Positions 16,081 to 25,173 of a DNA stretch of 64,000 bases are shown here, piece after piece. Both the position numbers and the translations under genes were made by a program. This DNA comes from Bacteroides intestinalis DSM 17393 (GTDB lineage Bacteria; Bacteroidota; Bacteroidia; Bacteroidales; Bacteroidaceae): contig NZ_ABJL02000002.1 in assembly GCF_000172175.1 (NCBI RefSeq), positions 124,001 through 188,000 of the forward strand, written 5' to 3'. Each line of letters begins with the position of its first letter. Position 1 is the first letter of the stretch. The notes beneath the pieces are model-generated. The model saw only the letters and a list, made by a program, of their open reading frames with translations. It was not told where the DNA came from and made no database searches.

Positions 16081-17751
16081 TTATTCATATCCGGGGTTCT
16101 GTTCTAACACAGCTCCTCTGTTAGCTTCAATTTCCTTATAAGGTATTGGCCATAATTCATAATGTTTTTCCATCTCCTTGGCATAATAAGGATTGCATTT
16201 CATCACGCGGTCGTAAAGCTTTCCCATTCTCATCAACGTGATTCTACGTCTTTCTTCTACGCCTAACTCTCTCATTCTCTCATCCAATATATAATCCAAT
16301 GTTACCTGAGATGCCGATACAGGCTTAGCATGAACTCTATCGCGAATCACATTGATATCAGCCGTTGCCTTATCCTTATCATTTAAAGCCAGATAAGCCT
16401 CAGCACGCAACAAGTAAGTCTCGGCAAGCCTGAACATATATTGATCCGTATATGTAGCACCGGCTCCACTGTTAAGCGCAAAAGTTTTGGAATTGGAATA
16501 CAAACCATCCGGATGATTATACGGAGTAGTACACTTGGATTGATAAGCATAGAGCGGACGGGATGGAACCGTAACCCCTACCGGCGGATTCTGAGTGTCA
16601 ATGGTGTCCCCGTAAAGTTTGGCATACTCTTTATTATGAACTGCAAACTTTCTCACAAAATTATGATTTGCGTTTCTCATGTCTCCATAGAAATCATCTT
16701 TCCATATCTCATCACTGAAATATCGGGTCGAAATGGCCCAACCAATGCCACGGCCTCCGGTATAATCACCAATCGGCCAGCTAAAAGGATTCATGCCATG
16801 TGCTTTCACGTCACGAACCATCGGAGCATGATGCCTTTCCAAAGTGTATGTCTGGTCTTTGGCTGTCAAGGAACCACTTCCACCGGGAGTGTCAGTTTCA
16901 ATCTGAATAACCCAGATTCCTTCTGTGTTTCCGGAACTTCTGTTCTGATTATTTTTTCGGAATAAATCCCAATATACATCTCCCGGAAGTTCATTAGCTC
17001 TGGAACCAAAGCGAGTGTACATTAATCCGGTAGCCGGATCATCGATGACTGTTGTAGCAGCATCCACCGCTTTCTGATATTGAGCTGTTGCCAGATAAAG
17101 TTCTGAAAGCAAATGATATGCAGCCGCATTAGAAACTTCTCCATCCTGCACACTGGACAAACTGGGTAAATGAGCAGCCGCAAACTCTACATCCGTAAGT
17201 GCCTGCCTCAACACCTCTTCTTTGGATGCCCTGACATAATCAAACTTAGGCTCGATGACTTCCGTCAATAAAAGAGGTACCCCACCGTACAGATAGGTCA
17301 AGGTCCTGTATGCAAATCCTCTAAAGAAACGGGCTTTGGCTTCGGCAATCGTCTTTTGCTCCTCCGATACTTCAGAAACAGGCAGACGATCGATAATAGT
17401 ATTAGCAGTTGATATGGTATGATAAAGTAATGACCAGTGTACCGATGCAATATTACCGGTTGAATGATAAGCTGAAATCATATTGGAATGTCGCTCCGTA
17501 CCATTCGGTTCGCCATCATAAACAATATCCGTACCGTAAAGGTAATCCATCGGACGGTTTTCATCCCTACTATAAAATTCTCTTCTTATCAGGTAATAGA
17601 GATTGTTTATTGAACAATCAATATCTTCTTGGGTAAGAAAAGAATTGGTTGCACTCATGAAATCCAAAGGCTTCTCATCCAAAAAAGAACTGCTGCACGA
17701 ACCCAGCACTGCTGAAAGCAACAAGGTAATAGTATATATTTTTATTTTCAT
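16081..17751 (-). CDS. SusD-like glycan-binding lipoprotein (PUL 1)
   Basis: A 556-residue surface lipoprotein that caps the SusC channel and binds oligosaccharides. The signal ends in a lipobox (LLLSAVLGSC, Cys19). Family traits are the N-terminal FLDEKPLDF, tetratricopeptide-like helices with FFRGFAYRTLTYLYGGVPLL and the C-terminal SusD block YLLRAEAYLALNDKDKATADINVIRDR, ending in NPGYE. It starts 11 bases after the susC stop. It is clearly related to the SusD of PUL 2: both share a segment of the form RFGSRA...DxYWDLFxxNNQNRSSGN, suggesting related ligands. Confidence 0.93.
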   Translation of the reverse strand: MKIKIYTITLLLSAVLGSCSSSFLDEKPLDFMSATNSFLTQEDIDCSINNLYYLIRREFYSRDENRPMDYLYGTDIVYDGEPNGTERHSNMISAYHSTGNIASVHWSLLYHTISTANTIIDRLPVSEVSEEQKTIAEAKARFFRGFAYRTLTYLYGGVPLLLTEVIEPKFDYVRASKEEVLRQALTDVEFAAAHLPSLSSVQDGEVSNAAAYHLLSELYLATAQYQKAVDAATTVIDDPATGLMYTRFGSRANELPGDVYWDLFRKNNQNRSSGNTEGIWVIQIETDTPGGSGSLTAKDQTYTLERHHAPMVRDVKAHGMNPFSWPIGDYTGGRGIGWAISTRYFSDEIWKDDFYGDMRNANHNFVRKFAVHNKEYAKLYGDTIDTQNPPVGVTVPSRPLYAYQSKCTTPYNHPDGLYSNSKTFALNSGAGATYTDQYMFRLAETYLLRAEAYLALNDKDKATADINVIRDRVHAKPVSASQVTLDYILDERMRELGVEERRRITLMRMGKLYDRVMKCNPYYAKEMEKHYELWPIPYKEIEANRGAVLEQNPGYE

Positions 17752-17762
17752 AATAAATCAGA

Positions 17763-20729
17763 TTAATAAGTAAGACTAACACCAAAAGAAAAACTTCTCA
17801 TTACCGGTCTGCCCGAATAAGTACTTCCGGCTTCCGGGTCCCAACCATGCCATTTTGTAAAAGTCAGCAGGTTTTTCCCACTGAAAAACAGATCAATTTC
17901 ACTCAAACCAACCTTGTTCGTAACAGACTTTGGAAAGGCATAAGACAATGAAACATCCTGCAAACGTACAAAGCTGCGGTCTTCATATACCGTAGGAGTT
18001 ATTTTCGGGGTACTAATGGAGCGTGCATAGACTGCATCCGGATTACGCGGTGACCAGTAATCCCATGCACTTATACGATTCCAGCGCAGATTATTCTGAT
18101 CTCTGACTAACGAAGAAGAGTTTGCCGCCAGATACCCATCCTTTCCTCCTTGAACAGAATTGATAAAGAAACTAAGTGTGAAGTTCTTATACTCCAACGT
18201 ATTCATAATACCAAATCGGTAAGCCGGATCTCCTTTCCCTAAAATGACACGGTCTTCAGGGGTTATTTCTCCCTCTCCGGTCATATCTACAATACGATAA
18301 TTGCCCGGATGGAAACCGGCAGGTATATCATCACCCAACTGATAAATACCATCTACCACATACCCATATACCGCAGAAATGGGCTGGCCTATAAACAGAT
18401 TACTGGATATGTTATCATCCTCTATGCCATCTCCGTCATTATCTTCTCCTGTCAAAGTTACGATCTTATTGGAGTTTGTCGAGAAATTGAGTGAAGTAGT
18501 CCATTTAAAATCAGAAGTCTGTATATTCTTCGAAGTGAGAATAAATTCGAAACCCTTGTTTTTGATTTTTCCAAGATTAGAAGCAATCTTTGAAAATCCC
18601 GTAATATCGGGCAAAGCCACATCATACAACAAGTCTTTCGTAGTTGTCGAATAATATTCAACGGAACCGGTGAGTCTCTGACCCAGAATTGTGAAATCAA
18701 GCCCCAAGTTTATCCCTGCTGTTTTTTCCCATTTCAGATTATTATTTCCCAAAGCTGAGATTTCCTGTCCGATTACAGGCTTTCCACCATCACCAAAAAC
18801 ATACCTGATCTCAGAAGCAACTGTGGACAAAGATTTGTATCTGCTGGTTTGATTTCCGCTAATACCATATCCCCCACGCAGTTTCAGATAATCAATCCAG
18901 GGTATTTTAAAGAAAGACTCTTCTGAGATAATCCACCCTAAAGCTATGGAAGGAAAAGTGGCATATTTATTATTAGCCGCAAATCCCGAAAAACCATCTC
19001 TACGCACTGTACCCGTTATCAAATACCGGTCCATCAAACGATAGCTGACTCTGGCCATCTGATAACAAAGGGCTTCTCTCCAGGCATCCGAATATACATA
19101 GCGGGTGGTTGCCTGTTCCAGACTATTATAGCCCAATGTCATGCGTGTAAATCCTTGTCCCAAAGCCTTTGTATAATCGTACTTACGCTCTGAAGCTCCA
19201 TATAATAATGTGGCATCAATATGATGTTCACCAAATGTGGCATTGTAAGCCAGAATATTATCTATAGTATAATCATAGTAACCGGTATGCTCTTTATAAG
19301 CCTCTCCTTGCAGATTGTATCCATACTGGCTGGCCTGAAAATGATTATCTATCCTATAGTTATTACCAAAATTCAACCGATACACTAACCCTTTAAGAGG
19401 CAATTTTATTTCGGATGATATATTACCGAAAAAGTAATTATGACGTTCGTAATCATCAATATCCGATCCCATAAAAGGATTGGTATCCAATGTATTAAAA
19501 GGATATGGCTTTATTTTGCCATTTTCGTCATAAGGTTCAATCAATGGAGATTGGGTTATCAGATTCCACAAACCCGGCTCCGCACCATCCTGATTCACAA
19601 ATGCACCAAAAGTCTGAATTCCTATTTTCCACCAGGGAGCTATTTCCGCATTCAGATTCATACGAACGCTGTTTCTCTTAAAATCATCATTCACGATAAA
19701 TCCACGTTGATCCGTATTGGAATACGAAAGCATATAATTGATGGATTTACTGCCACCGGATATATTAAAACGGTTTTCAAACAGATGTCCGCTTTGTGTA
19801 CCTTCGTCCCACCAGTTATAATTATAAGGACTGACATTTCCATTTTCATCTCTCAACGGAGCATCCGGCAATTTAGACGCGAGATCAAAATCCGGATTAG
19901 GGGTAGTATAATCAGGACCCAGGAAAGCCTCCGTATAATAGAAGTCTCTGACATTATCCAAATACTCTTCACGATTCATCGGACGATAATTGTGAGTTGG
20001 GTTGGAAAACGTATAACTACTGGAGAAAGTGATTTTCGGTTTCCCTTCCATACCTTTTTTAGTAGTAATCATAACTACTCCATTGGCAGCCTGTGCACCA
20101 TACACAGCAGTAGAACTTGCATCTTTCAGGATATCAACAGATTCAATGTCATCAGGATTTATAGAAGATAACGAGCTTGTATAAATGATACCGTCCAGAA
20201 TGACCAGAACATCTTTGTTTCCTCCCAAAGTATTCGTACCACGGATAGACATGGACGGAGTACCTCCCGAATTGGTCACCTGCCCAATATTAAGTCCCGG
20301 AACATTCCCCTGCAAAGATTGCAACACATTTGAATTGGGAGACCTTTTCAACGTTTTAATATCTGCACGTATAACAGCACCCGTCAAGTCAGCCTTACGT
20401 TGTGTTCCATATCCCACTACTACCACTTCATCCAATGCTTTCACATCTTCTATTAAACGTATATCAACAACCGTTCTATTTTTTACAGGCACTTCCTGAG
20501 TAATAAAACCTATATAAGAAACGACCAAAATATCATTCGGAGTAGCCTGAAGATGATAGTTGCCGTCTATATCTGTTATAGTCCCGGTATCCTTACCTTT
20601 CACCTTTACATTCACACCAATAATCGATTCACCGGATGTATCCGTGATTTGCCCTTTGATATTCAAATTTTGCGCAAGACCGGACATAGCGAAAAAAAAC
20701 AAGAAAATCCAAATAAGAAAATGTTTCAT
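17763..20729 (-). CDS. SusC-like TonB-dependent outer-membrane transporter (PUL 1)
   Basis: Imports oligosaccharides through the outer membrane using TonB energy. A 988-residue protein: signal peptide (1-19), an N-terminal carboxypeptidase-regulatory-like beta domain (about 23-100, IKGQITDTSGESIIGVNV), a TonB-box-like region near EVVVVGYGTQRKADLTG, the plug with IESVDILKDASSTAVYGAQAANGVVMITTK, and a 22-strand barrel ending in RSFSFGVSLTY. First gene of its operon, with a long leader of about 150 bases. It diverges from the hybrid regulator at 21066, which presumably controls it. It is a paralogue of the PUL 2 SusC. Confidence 0.93.
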   Translation of the reverse strand: MKHFLIWIFLFFFAMSGLAQNLNIKGQITDTSGESIIGVNVKVKGKDTGTITDIDGNYHLQATPNDILVVSYIGFITQEVPVKNRTVVDIRLIEDVKALDEVVVVGYGTQRKADLTGAVIRADIKTLKRSPNSNVLQSLQGNVPGLNIGQVTNSGGTPSMSIRGTNTLGGNKDVLVILDGIIYTSSLSSINPDDIESVDILKDASSTAVYGAQAANGVVMITTKKGMEGKPKITFSSSYTFSNPTHNYRPMNREEYLDNVRDFYYTEAFLGPDYTTPNPDFDLASKLPDAPLRDENGNVSPYNYNWWDEGTQSGHLFENRFNISGGSKSINYMLSYSNTDQRGFIVNDDFKRNSVRMNLNAEIAPWWKIGIQTFGAFVNQDGAEPGLWNLITQSPLIEPYDENGKIKPYPFNTLDTNPFMGSDIDDYERHNYFFGNISSEIKLPLKGLVYRLNFGNNYRIDNHFQASQYGYNLQGEAYKEHTGYYDYTIDNILAYNATFGEHHIDATLLYGASERKYDYTKALGQGFTRMTLGYNSLEQATTRYVYSDAWREALCYQMARVSYRLMDRYLITGTVRRDGFSGFAANNKYATFPSIALGWIISEESFFKIPWIDYLKLRGGYGISGNQTSRYKSLSTVASEIRYVFGDGGKPVIGQEISALGNNNLKWEKTAGINLGLDFTILGQRLTGSVEYYSTTTKDLLYDVALPDITGFSKIASNLGKIKNKGFEFILTSKNIQTSDFKWTTSLNFSTNSNKIVTLTGEDNDGDGIEDDNISSNLFIGQPISAVYGYVVDGIYQLGDDIPAGFHPGNYRIVDMTGEGEITPEDRVILGKGDPAYRFGIMNTLEYKNFTLSFFINSVQGGKDGYLAANSSSLVRDQNNLRWNRISAWDYWSPRNPDAVYARSISTPKITPTVYEDRSFVRLQDVSLSYAFPKSVTNKVGLSEIDLFFSGKNLLTFTKWHGWDPEAGSTYSGRPVMRSFSFGVSLTY

Positions 20730-21065
20730 AAAATAATAGTGATTTAAAATTAACTACTTAAACTAATTCATTATGTTTTTCAGCTAATGAAATAAAAAAG
20801 AACTGTAACTCTTATGTGCTTCTCATAGGCAATCATTTTAAGGTTTCACATAGCATGGAGAATTAGCTCTCCAAAAGATTTCACCGGACAAAGGTAAATT
20901 CAAGCCAGGACTTCAGGCATCTGTATCATTCAGAATACCGCCGTTATTTTTTCAATGACAGAATTGTGGGCGACTTTTGGAAGGATTACGACCATCATTG
21001 TGCTTATTAATGCTGATTTTTGTATTTGTTTGAGATTAAGTAGTAATTTTGAAGATAAAAATAGT
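20730..21065. promoter_or_regulatory. Divergent regulatory region between susC 1 and hybrid regulator 1
   Basis: This 336-bp gap holds two opposed promoters and no gene. For susC: TACCTTTG (minus, 20889-20896), preceded by CTGAA (first base 20933) and TTGAA (first base 20955) on the minus strand, 22 bp apart, the nearer one 37 bp from the -7 box. The susC leader contains a hairpin, TGGAGA/TCTCCA (20856-20873). For the regulator: TTTG (21019-21022), a 21-bp spacer and TAATTTTG (21044-21051), only about 15 bases before the ATG at 21066. Confidence 0.55.
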
Positions 21066-24000
21066 ATGAAAATGAAACAGAGCGGCCTATTCAAGTTAAT
21101 CTTATTACTCTCGTTAGTAGTTTACTCCATAGGAGGTTTCTGCCAGCAGATTCCGACTATTAATCTGGTCATGAAAGATGGATTATCCAGCAACTATGTA
21201 ACGGATATCGCTCAGGATAAGTATGGCTTCACATGGATTGCAACCAAATATGGTCTTAATAGATTTGACGGAGATAAATTTACTGTCTATCTAAAGGAAC
21301 CCGATAAAGCATTACTTAATAGTAATGATATTAATAAGATTGCAACAGATACCATTAATAATAAAGTATGGATTGCCAACAGATGGATGGGCATAAATGT
21401 ATTTGATTGTGCAACACAGCAATTCTCATCTTTTTTGCATGATAAAAATCGCCCGGAAACACTGATATCCAATGAAATTAAAGATATTCTGGTCACTTCC
21501 AACGGAAATGTATGGATTGCAACAACGCAAGGATTAGATTTATATAATCCCGAGAATTCACAGTTCATACATTATAATACGTCAACCGTTCCCAACTTCC
21601 CCTCAAATGGCATTATGACATTGGCAGAAGGCAGTAATGGCGATTTATACATCGGACATACTCATGGCGGATTCACCATCTTCTCTCCGGATAACAGAAG
21701 CTTTAAAAATTTCACTCATTCACCTCTAAACAAAAATTCGCTCCCCAACAATACTGTACATTCCATATTTGTTGACGCTAATTCTAAAATCTGGATTGCG
21801 ACCAACAACGGAGTGTCACTTTTTGATCCTTTCAGAGAAACATTCCGCAATTTCAAAGATGTCAGCGGGATTCACTACACGATGCAAGGAGCAGTTTATA
21901 ATGTCTATAAGACTAGTGATGGACGAATATGGGTGGGTACAGTGTCCGACCTTTGTTATTTCGATTCCAAAGACACAGATCTGATTTTATCCGGGAAAAA
22001 GGATGTCAATCATATGTTTATCCAGGATATCTATTGGGGAATATCAAATCCAACCGTTCATAGCGTCTTTGAAGACTCTTTCAAAAATGTTTGGATAGGC
22101 TCAAATGGCGGAGGAGCCAGTTTCATCAGCAGCACTTCATCTTTCTTTCATAGTTGGAAAATTAATAAAATACCGGGAGTCACTAATGGACTCAATGACA
22201 AAGAAGTATTGACAATATGTGTTGCCGACAATGGAAATGTATGGATGGGAACCGATGGGGGAGGTATCAATGTCAACAAAGATGGAAAGAACGGCACAAT
22301 CTATTCTCACAATACAGGAGAGATATCGTCAAATGCTTATCATTCTTCGCTAAAAGATTCTAATGGAGATTTATGGTTCGGAAATATGTATAATGAAATA
22401 GGTATTGATATTTTTCTAAGCAAAGAAAATAGATTTACCCATTACACTCCCCAGGGAAACAATTCAATAATCTATTGCCTCTTTGAAGATAACCAGAGAA
22501 ATGTGTGGATTGGCAGCAGCAACGGGTTGGAAATTTACAACCTGATAACTAAGAAAAAAGATTTTCTTAATAAAGAAAACAGCCAACTATTGACTAATGA
22601 AATCAGAGCTGTCTCACAAGATAAAAACGGGAACATATGGATCGGTACTCTCAATAGAGGGATTAGTATATATAATCCGGAGAGCAAGACAATGAAACAT
22701 ATAAATGAACACACCATATTTGAGAATTGCGCAATCAACCAAATATTCAGAGATTCTAAAAACAGAATTTGGATTGCAACAACAGAAGGATTAGTCTTAT
22801 TCCCTGATGAGCATTCAGATGCTTACCAATTGTTTAACACCCAAAACGGACTAGCCTGTAATTTAGTCTGTTCTATTGAAGAGGATTCAGAAGGTAATAT
22901 CTGGCTGAGTACCCATTCAGGTATCAGTTGTTTCTTTGAGCCAGAAAAAAGATTTCTTAATTATGACCATAAAGACGGTACCCTATTTGGTACATATATG
23001 AACAACTCTGTCGGTAAGACTCAAGACGGAACTATTTATTTCGGCAGCATCAATGGCGTGTGCTACTTTAATCCTAATGACAGGCCTTCCAATATTATTC
23101 TTCCTCCGGTAATATTTACCGAATTCAAAGTCTATGGTAGAAATCCTCACGAAGATGCAATTGACATATCCATACCTATGACAGACGGAAAAGTCACACT
23201 CAATCATAATCAGAATATATTCAGCATAACGTTCAACGTCATGAACAAATCCCTGCAAGGTAAAGTTGAATATGCCTATAAACTGGAAGGGTTGGAAGAA
23301 AACTGGATCAATATAGGAGGAGAAAATCAAGTTGCATTTCGCAATATTCCTTATCGCAACTATAAATTGCATATTAAAGCCCGTTATAAAAACCAGGAGT
23401 GGCAAAATAATTATTCAACGCTGTTCATAAGCATCAATCCTCCGTTTTGGCTCAGTTGGTGGGCTAAATTGATATATGTAGCAGGTATAGCCACCATCAT
23501 ATTCTTCATAATCAAATCTTATAAAAAACGCTTGCAGTTACGTAGCTCACTATCACTTGAGAAAGAAAAAGCCCAGAAACAGCAGGAATTGAATGAAGAG
23601 CGATTAAGATTTTATACCAATATCACTCACGAACTGAAAACTCCATTGACGTTAATACTCGGACCACTTGAGGACCTGCAGTGCGATTCAAGAATTCAAG
23701 AGGAACACCTGAAGAAGATTTCTCTTATTCATAAAAGCACAATCCGCCTGTTAAACCTGGTCACTCAAATATTGGAATTCCGTAAAACAGAAACTCAAAA
23801 CAAGAAGTTATGTGTAATTGAAGGAAACATTGTCGAAAAGATTCAGGAAATCGGTTTCAAATATAAAGAACTGAACAGAAATGCTGATATCACATTTGAT
23901 ATTATTACTGATGCAGACAAAATACAGATATATTTTGACCAAGAAGTAATTTCGATGATTGTTGATAACCTTTTATCCAATGCATTCAAATATACCTATA

Positions 24001-25103
24001 AGGGAACCATCACGCTTGCTTTGCGGTCAGTAATAGCCAATGATATAGAATACACCGAAATTGAAATAGCTGATACAGGGATCGGAATCTCCCAAGAGGA
24101 TATCTCACGTATATTCGAACGGTATTATCAAACTAATATAAGAAAAAACATACCCGGATTCGGTATAGGGCTCGCTTTAGTGAAAAACCTGGTAGATTTG
24201 CATGAAGGAACTATCCTGGTGGATAGTGAACCTAATGTAGGTTCATCCTTCCGTGTCCGGTTAATAACCAATAATTCCTATCCCGATGCCATACATATCA
24301 ATACTAATCTCAAAGAATCCATAGATGAAGAGAAATCAAGCAAACCCATCGTTTTAGTGGTGGAAGACGAGGGCGATATCCGTGATTATATTGCTGAAGC
24401 ACTGATGGGGTCTTACGATGTTCTTGTTGCAGAGAATGGAGAACAAGGATGCCAGGCCGCCTTCACAAGTATTCCCGATATAATTATCAGCGATATAATG
24501 ATGCCCGTAAAAGATGGAATCGAGTTATGCAAGGAAATTAAAAGCAACATTGCAACCAGCCATATTCCTGTAATACTACTGACAGCAAAAGACACATTAC
24601 AAGATAAAACAGAAGGGTATGATGCCGGTGCCGACTCCTACGTCACCAAACCTTTCAGCGCATCTTTACTTAAAAGCAGAGTGGCCAATCTATTAGAAGG
24701 AAGGAAAAAAATAGCTTCCTTAATATCTTCAAGCACGCATCTTAAACAATCTATCATCAAAGAATCATTAAACAAAATAGATAATGAATTCATTGAGAGA
24801 ATAACAAGGATCATAGAAGAAAACTTGATGGATGAAAAAATAGATGTGCCCACAATAGCCCAGGAGTTATCAATGAGCTACTCCTCTCTTTATAGAAAAA
24901 TAAAAGCCCTGACCGGGATGTCAACAGGAGAATTTATCCGTAAACTGAGGCTCAGGAAAGCAGAGCAACTATTGCTCTCAGGAAAGTATAATATTTCAGA
25001 AATAGCCCATCAGGTTGGGCTGAATTCCGTATCTTATTTCAGAGAATGTTTCAAAGAGGAATACGGAATGTCTCCATCAGAGTATATAAAACAGTTGAAG
25101 TAA
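21066..25103 (+). CDS. Hybrid two-component system regulator (PUL 1)
   Basis: A one-polypeptide sensor-kinase-regulator typical of Bacteroides PULs. Numbering from the ATG at 21066 (1345 aa): signal segment (about 6-27), periplasmic propeller sensor of repeated [VI]W[IL]G/A-type blades (to about 690), Y_Y_Y domain (to about 785), one membrane helix (about 797-818), HisKA with His855 (ITHELKTPLT), HATPase (DNLLSNAFKY, DTGIGI, GFGIGLALV), a receiver with Asp1143 (ISDIMMPVKDG), and an AraC-type HTH at the C-terminus (ISEIAHQVGLNSVSYFRECFKEEYGMSPSEYI). An upstream ATG at 20955 is open too, but it precedes the promoter, so 21066 is chosen. It likely senses an oligosaccharide and activates the divergent susC operon. 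Confidence 0.92.
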   Translation: MKMKQSGLFKLILLLSLVVYSIGGFCQQIPTINLVMKDGLSSNYVTDIAQDKYGFTWIATKYGLNRFDGDKFTVYLKEPDKALLNSNDINKIATDTINNKVWIANRWMGINVFDCATQQFSSFLHDKNRPETLISNEIKDILVTSNGNVWIATTQGLDLYNPENSQFIHYNTSTVPNFPSNGIMTLAEGSNGDLYIGHTHGGFTIFSPDNRSFKNFTHSPLNKNSLPNNTVHSIFVDANSKIWIATNNGVSLFDPFRETFRNFKDVSGIHYTMQGAVYNVYKTSDGRIWVGTVSDLCYFDSKDTDLILSGKKDVNHMFIQDIYWGISNPTVHSVFEDSFKNVWIGSNGGGASFISSTSSFFHSWKINKIPGVTNGLNDKEVLTICVADNGNVWMGTDGGGINVNKDGKNGTIYSHNTGEISSNAYHSSLKDSNGDLWFGNMYNEIGIDIFLSKENRFTHYTPQGNNSIIYCLFEDNQRNVWIGSSNGLEIYNLITKKKDFLNKENSQLLTNEIRAVSQDKNGNIWIGTLNRGISIYNPESKTMKHINEHTIFENCAINQIFRDSKNRIWIATTEGLVLFPDEHSDAYQLFNTQNGLACNLVCSIEEDSEGNIWLSTHSGISCFFEPEKRFLNYDHKDGTLFGTYMNNSVGKTQDGTIYFGSINGVCYFNPNDRPSNIILPPVIFTEFKVYGRNPHEDAIDISIPMTDGKVTLNHNQNIFSITFNVMNKSLQGKVEYAYKLEGLEENWINIGGENQVAFRNIPYRNYKLHIKARYKNQEWQNNYSTLFISINPPFWLSWWAKLIYVAGIATIIFFIIKSYKKRLQLRSSLSLEKEKAQKQQELNEERLRFYTNITHELKTPLTLILGPLEDLQCDSRIQEEHLKKISLIHKSTIRLLNLVTQILEFRKTETQNKKLCVIEGNIVEKIQEIGFKYKELNRNADITFDIITDADKIQIYFDQEVISMIVDNLLSNAFKYTYKGTITLALRSVIANDIEYTEIEIADTGIGISQEDISRIFERYYQTNIRKNIPGFGIGLALVKNLVDLHEGTILVDSEPNVGSSFRVRLITNNSYPDAIHINTNLKESIDEEKSSKPIVLVVEDEGDIRDYIAEALMGSYDVLVAENGEQGCQAAFTSIPDIIISDIMMPVKDGIELCKEIKSNIATSHIPVILLTAKDTLQDKTEGYDAGADSYVTKPFSASLLKSRVANLLEGRKKIASLISSSTHLKQSIIKESLNKIDNEFIERITRIIEENLMDEKIDVPTIAQELSMSYSSLYRKIKALTGMSTGEFIRKLRLRKAEQLLLSGKYNISEIAHQVGLNSVSYFRECFKEEYGMSPSEYIKQLK

Positions 25104-25108
25104 ACAAG

Positions 25109-25141
25109 AATCTCCCCTAAGTCCACTTCTTAAGGGAGATT
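25109..25141. terminator. Terminator hairpin between regulator 1 and GH115
   Basis: AATCTCCC (25109-25116) pairs with GGGAGATT (25134-25141), with inner TAAG/CTTA. It lies between two converging genes; only a weak T tract is present. Confidence 0.6.
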
Positions 25142-25173
25142 CCACTTAAACTATTTTGTAACAATTGGAATTA

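Noticed and set aside
20955..21065. N-terminal extension of hybrid regulator 1
   Set aside because: A TTTG/TAATTTTG promoter lies inside it and the signal peptide begins at the ATG at 21066.
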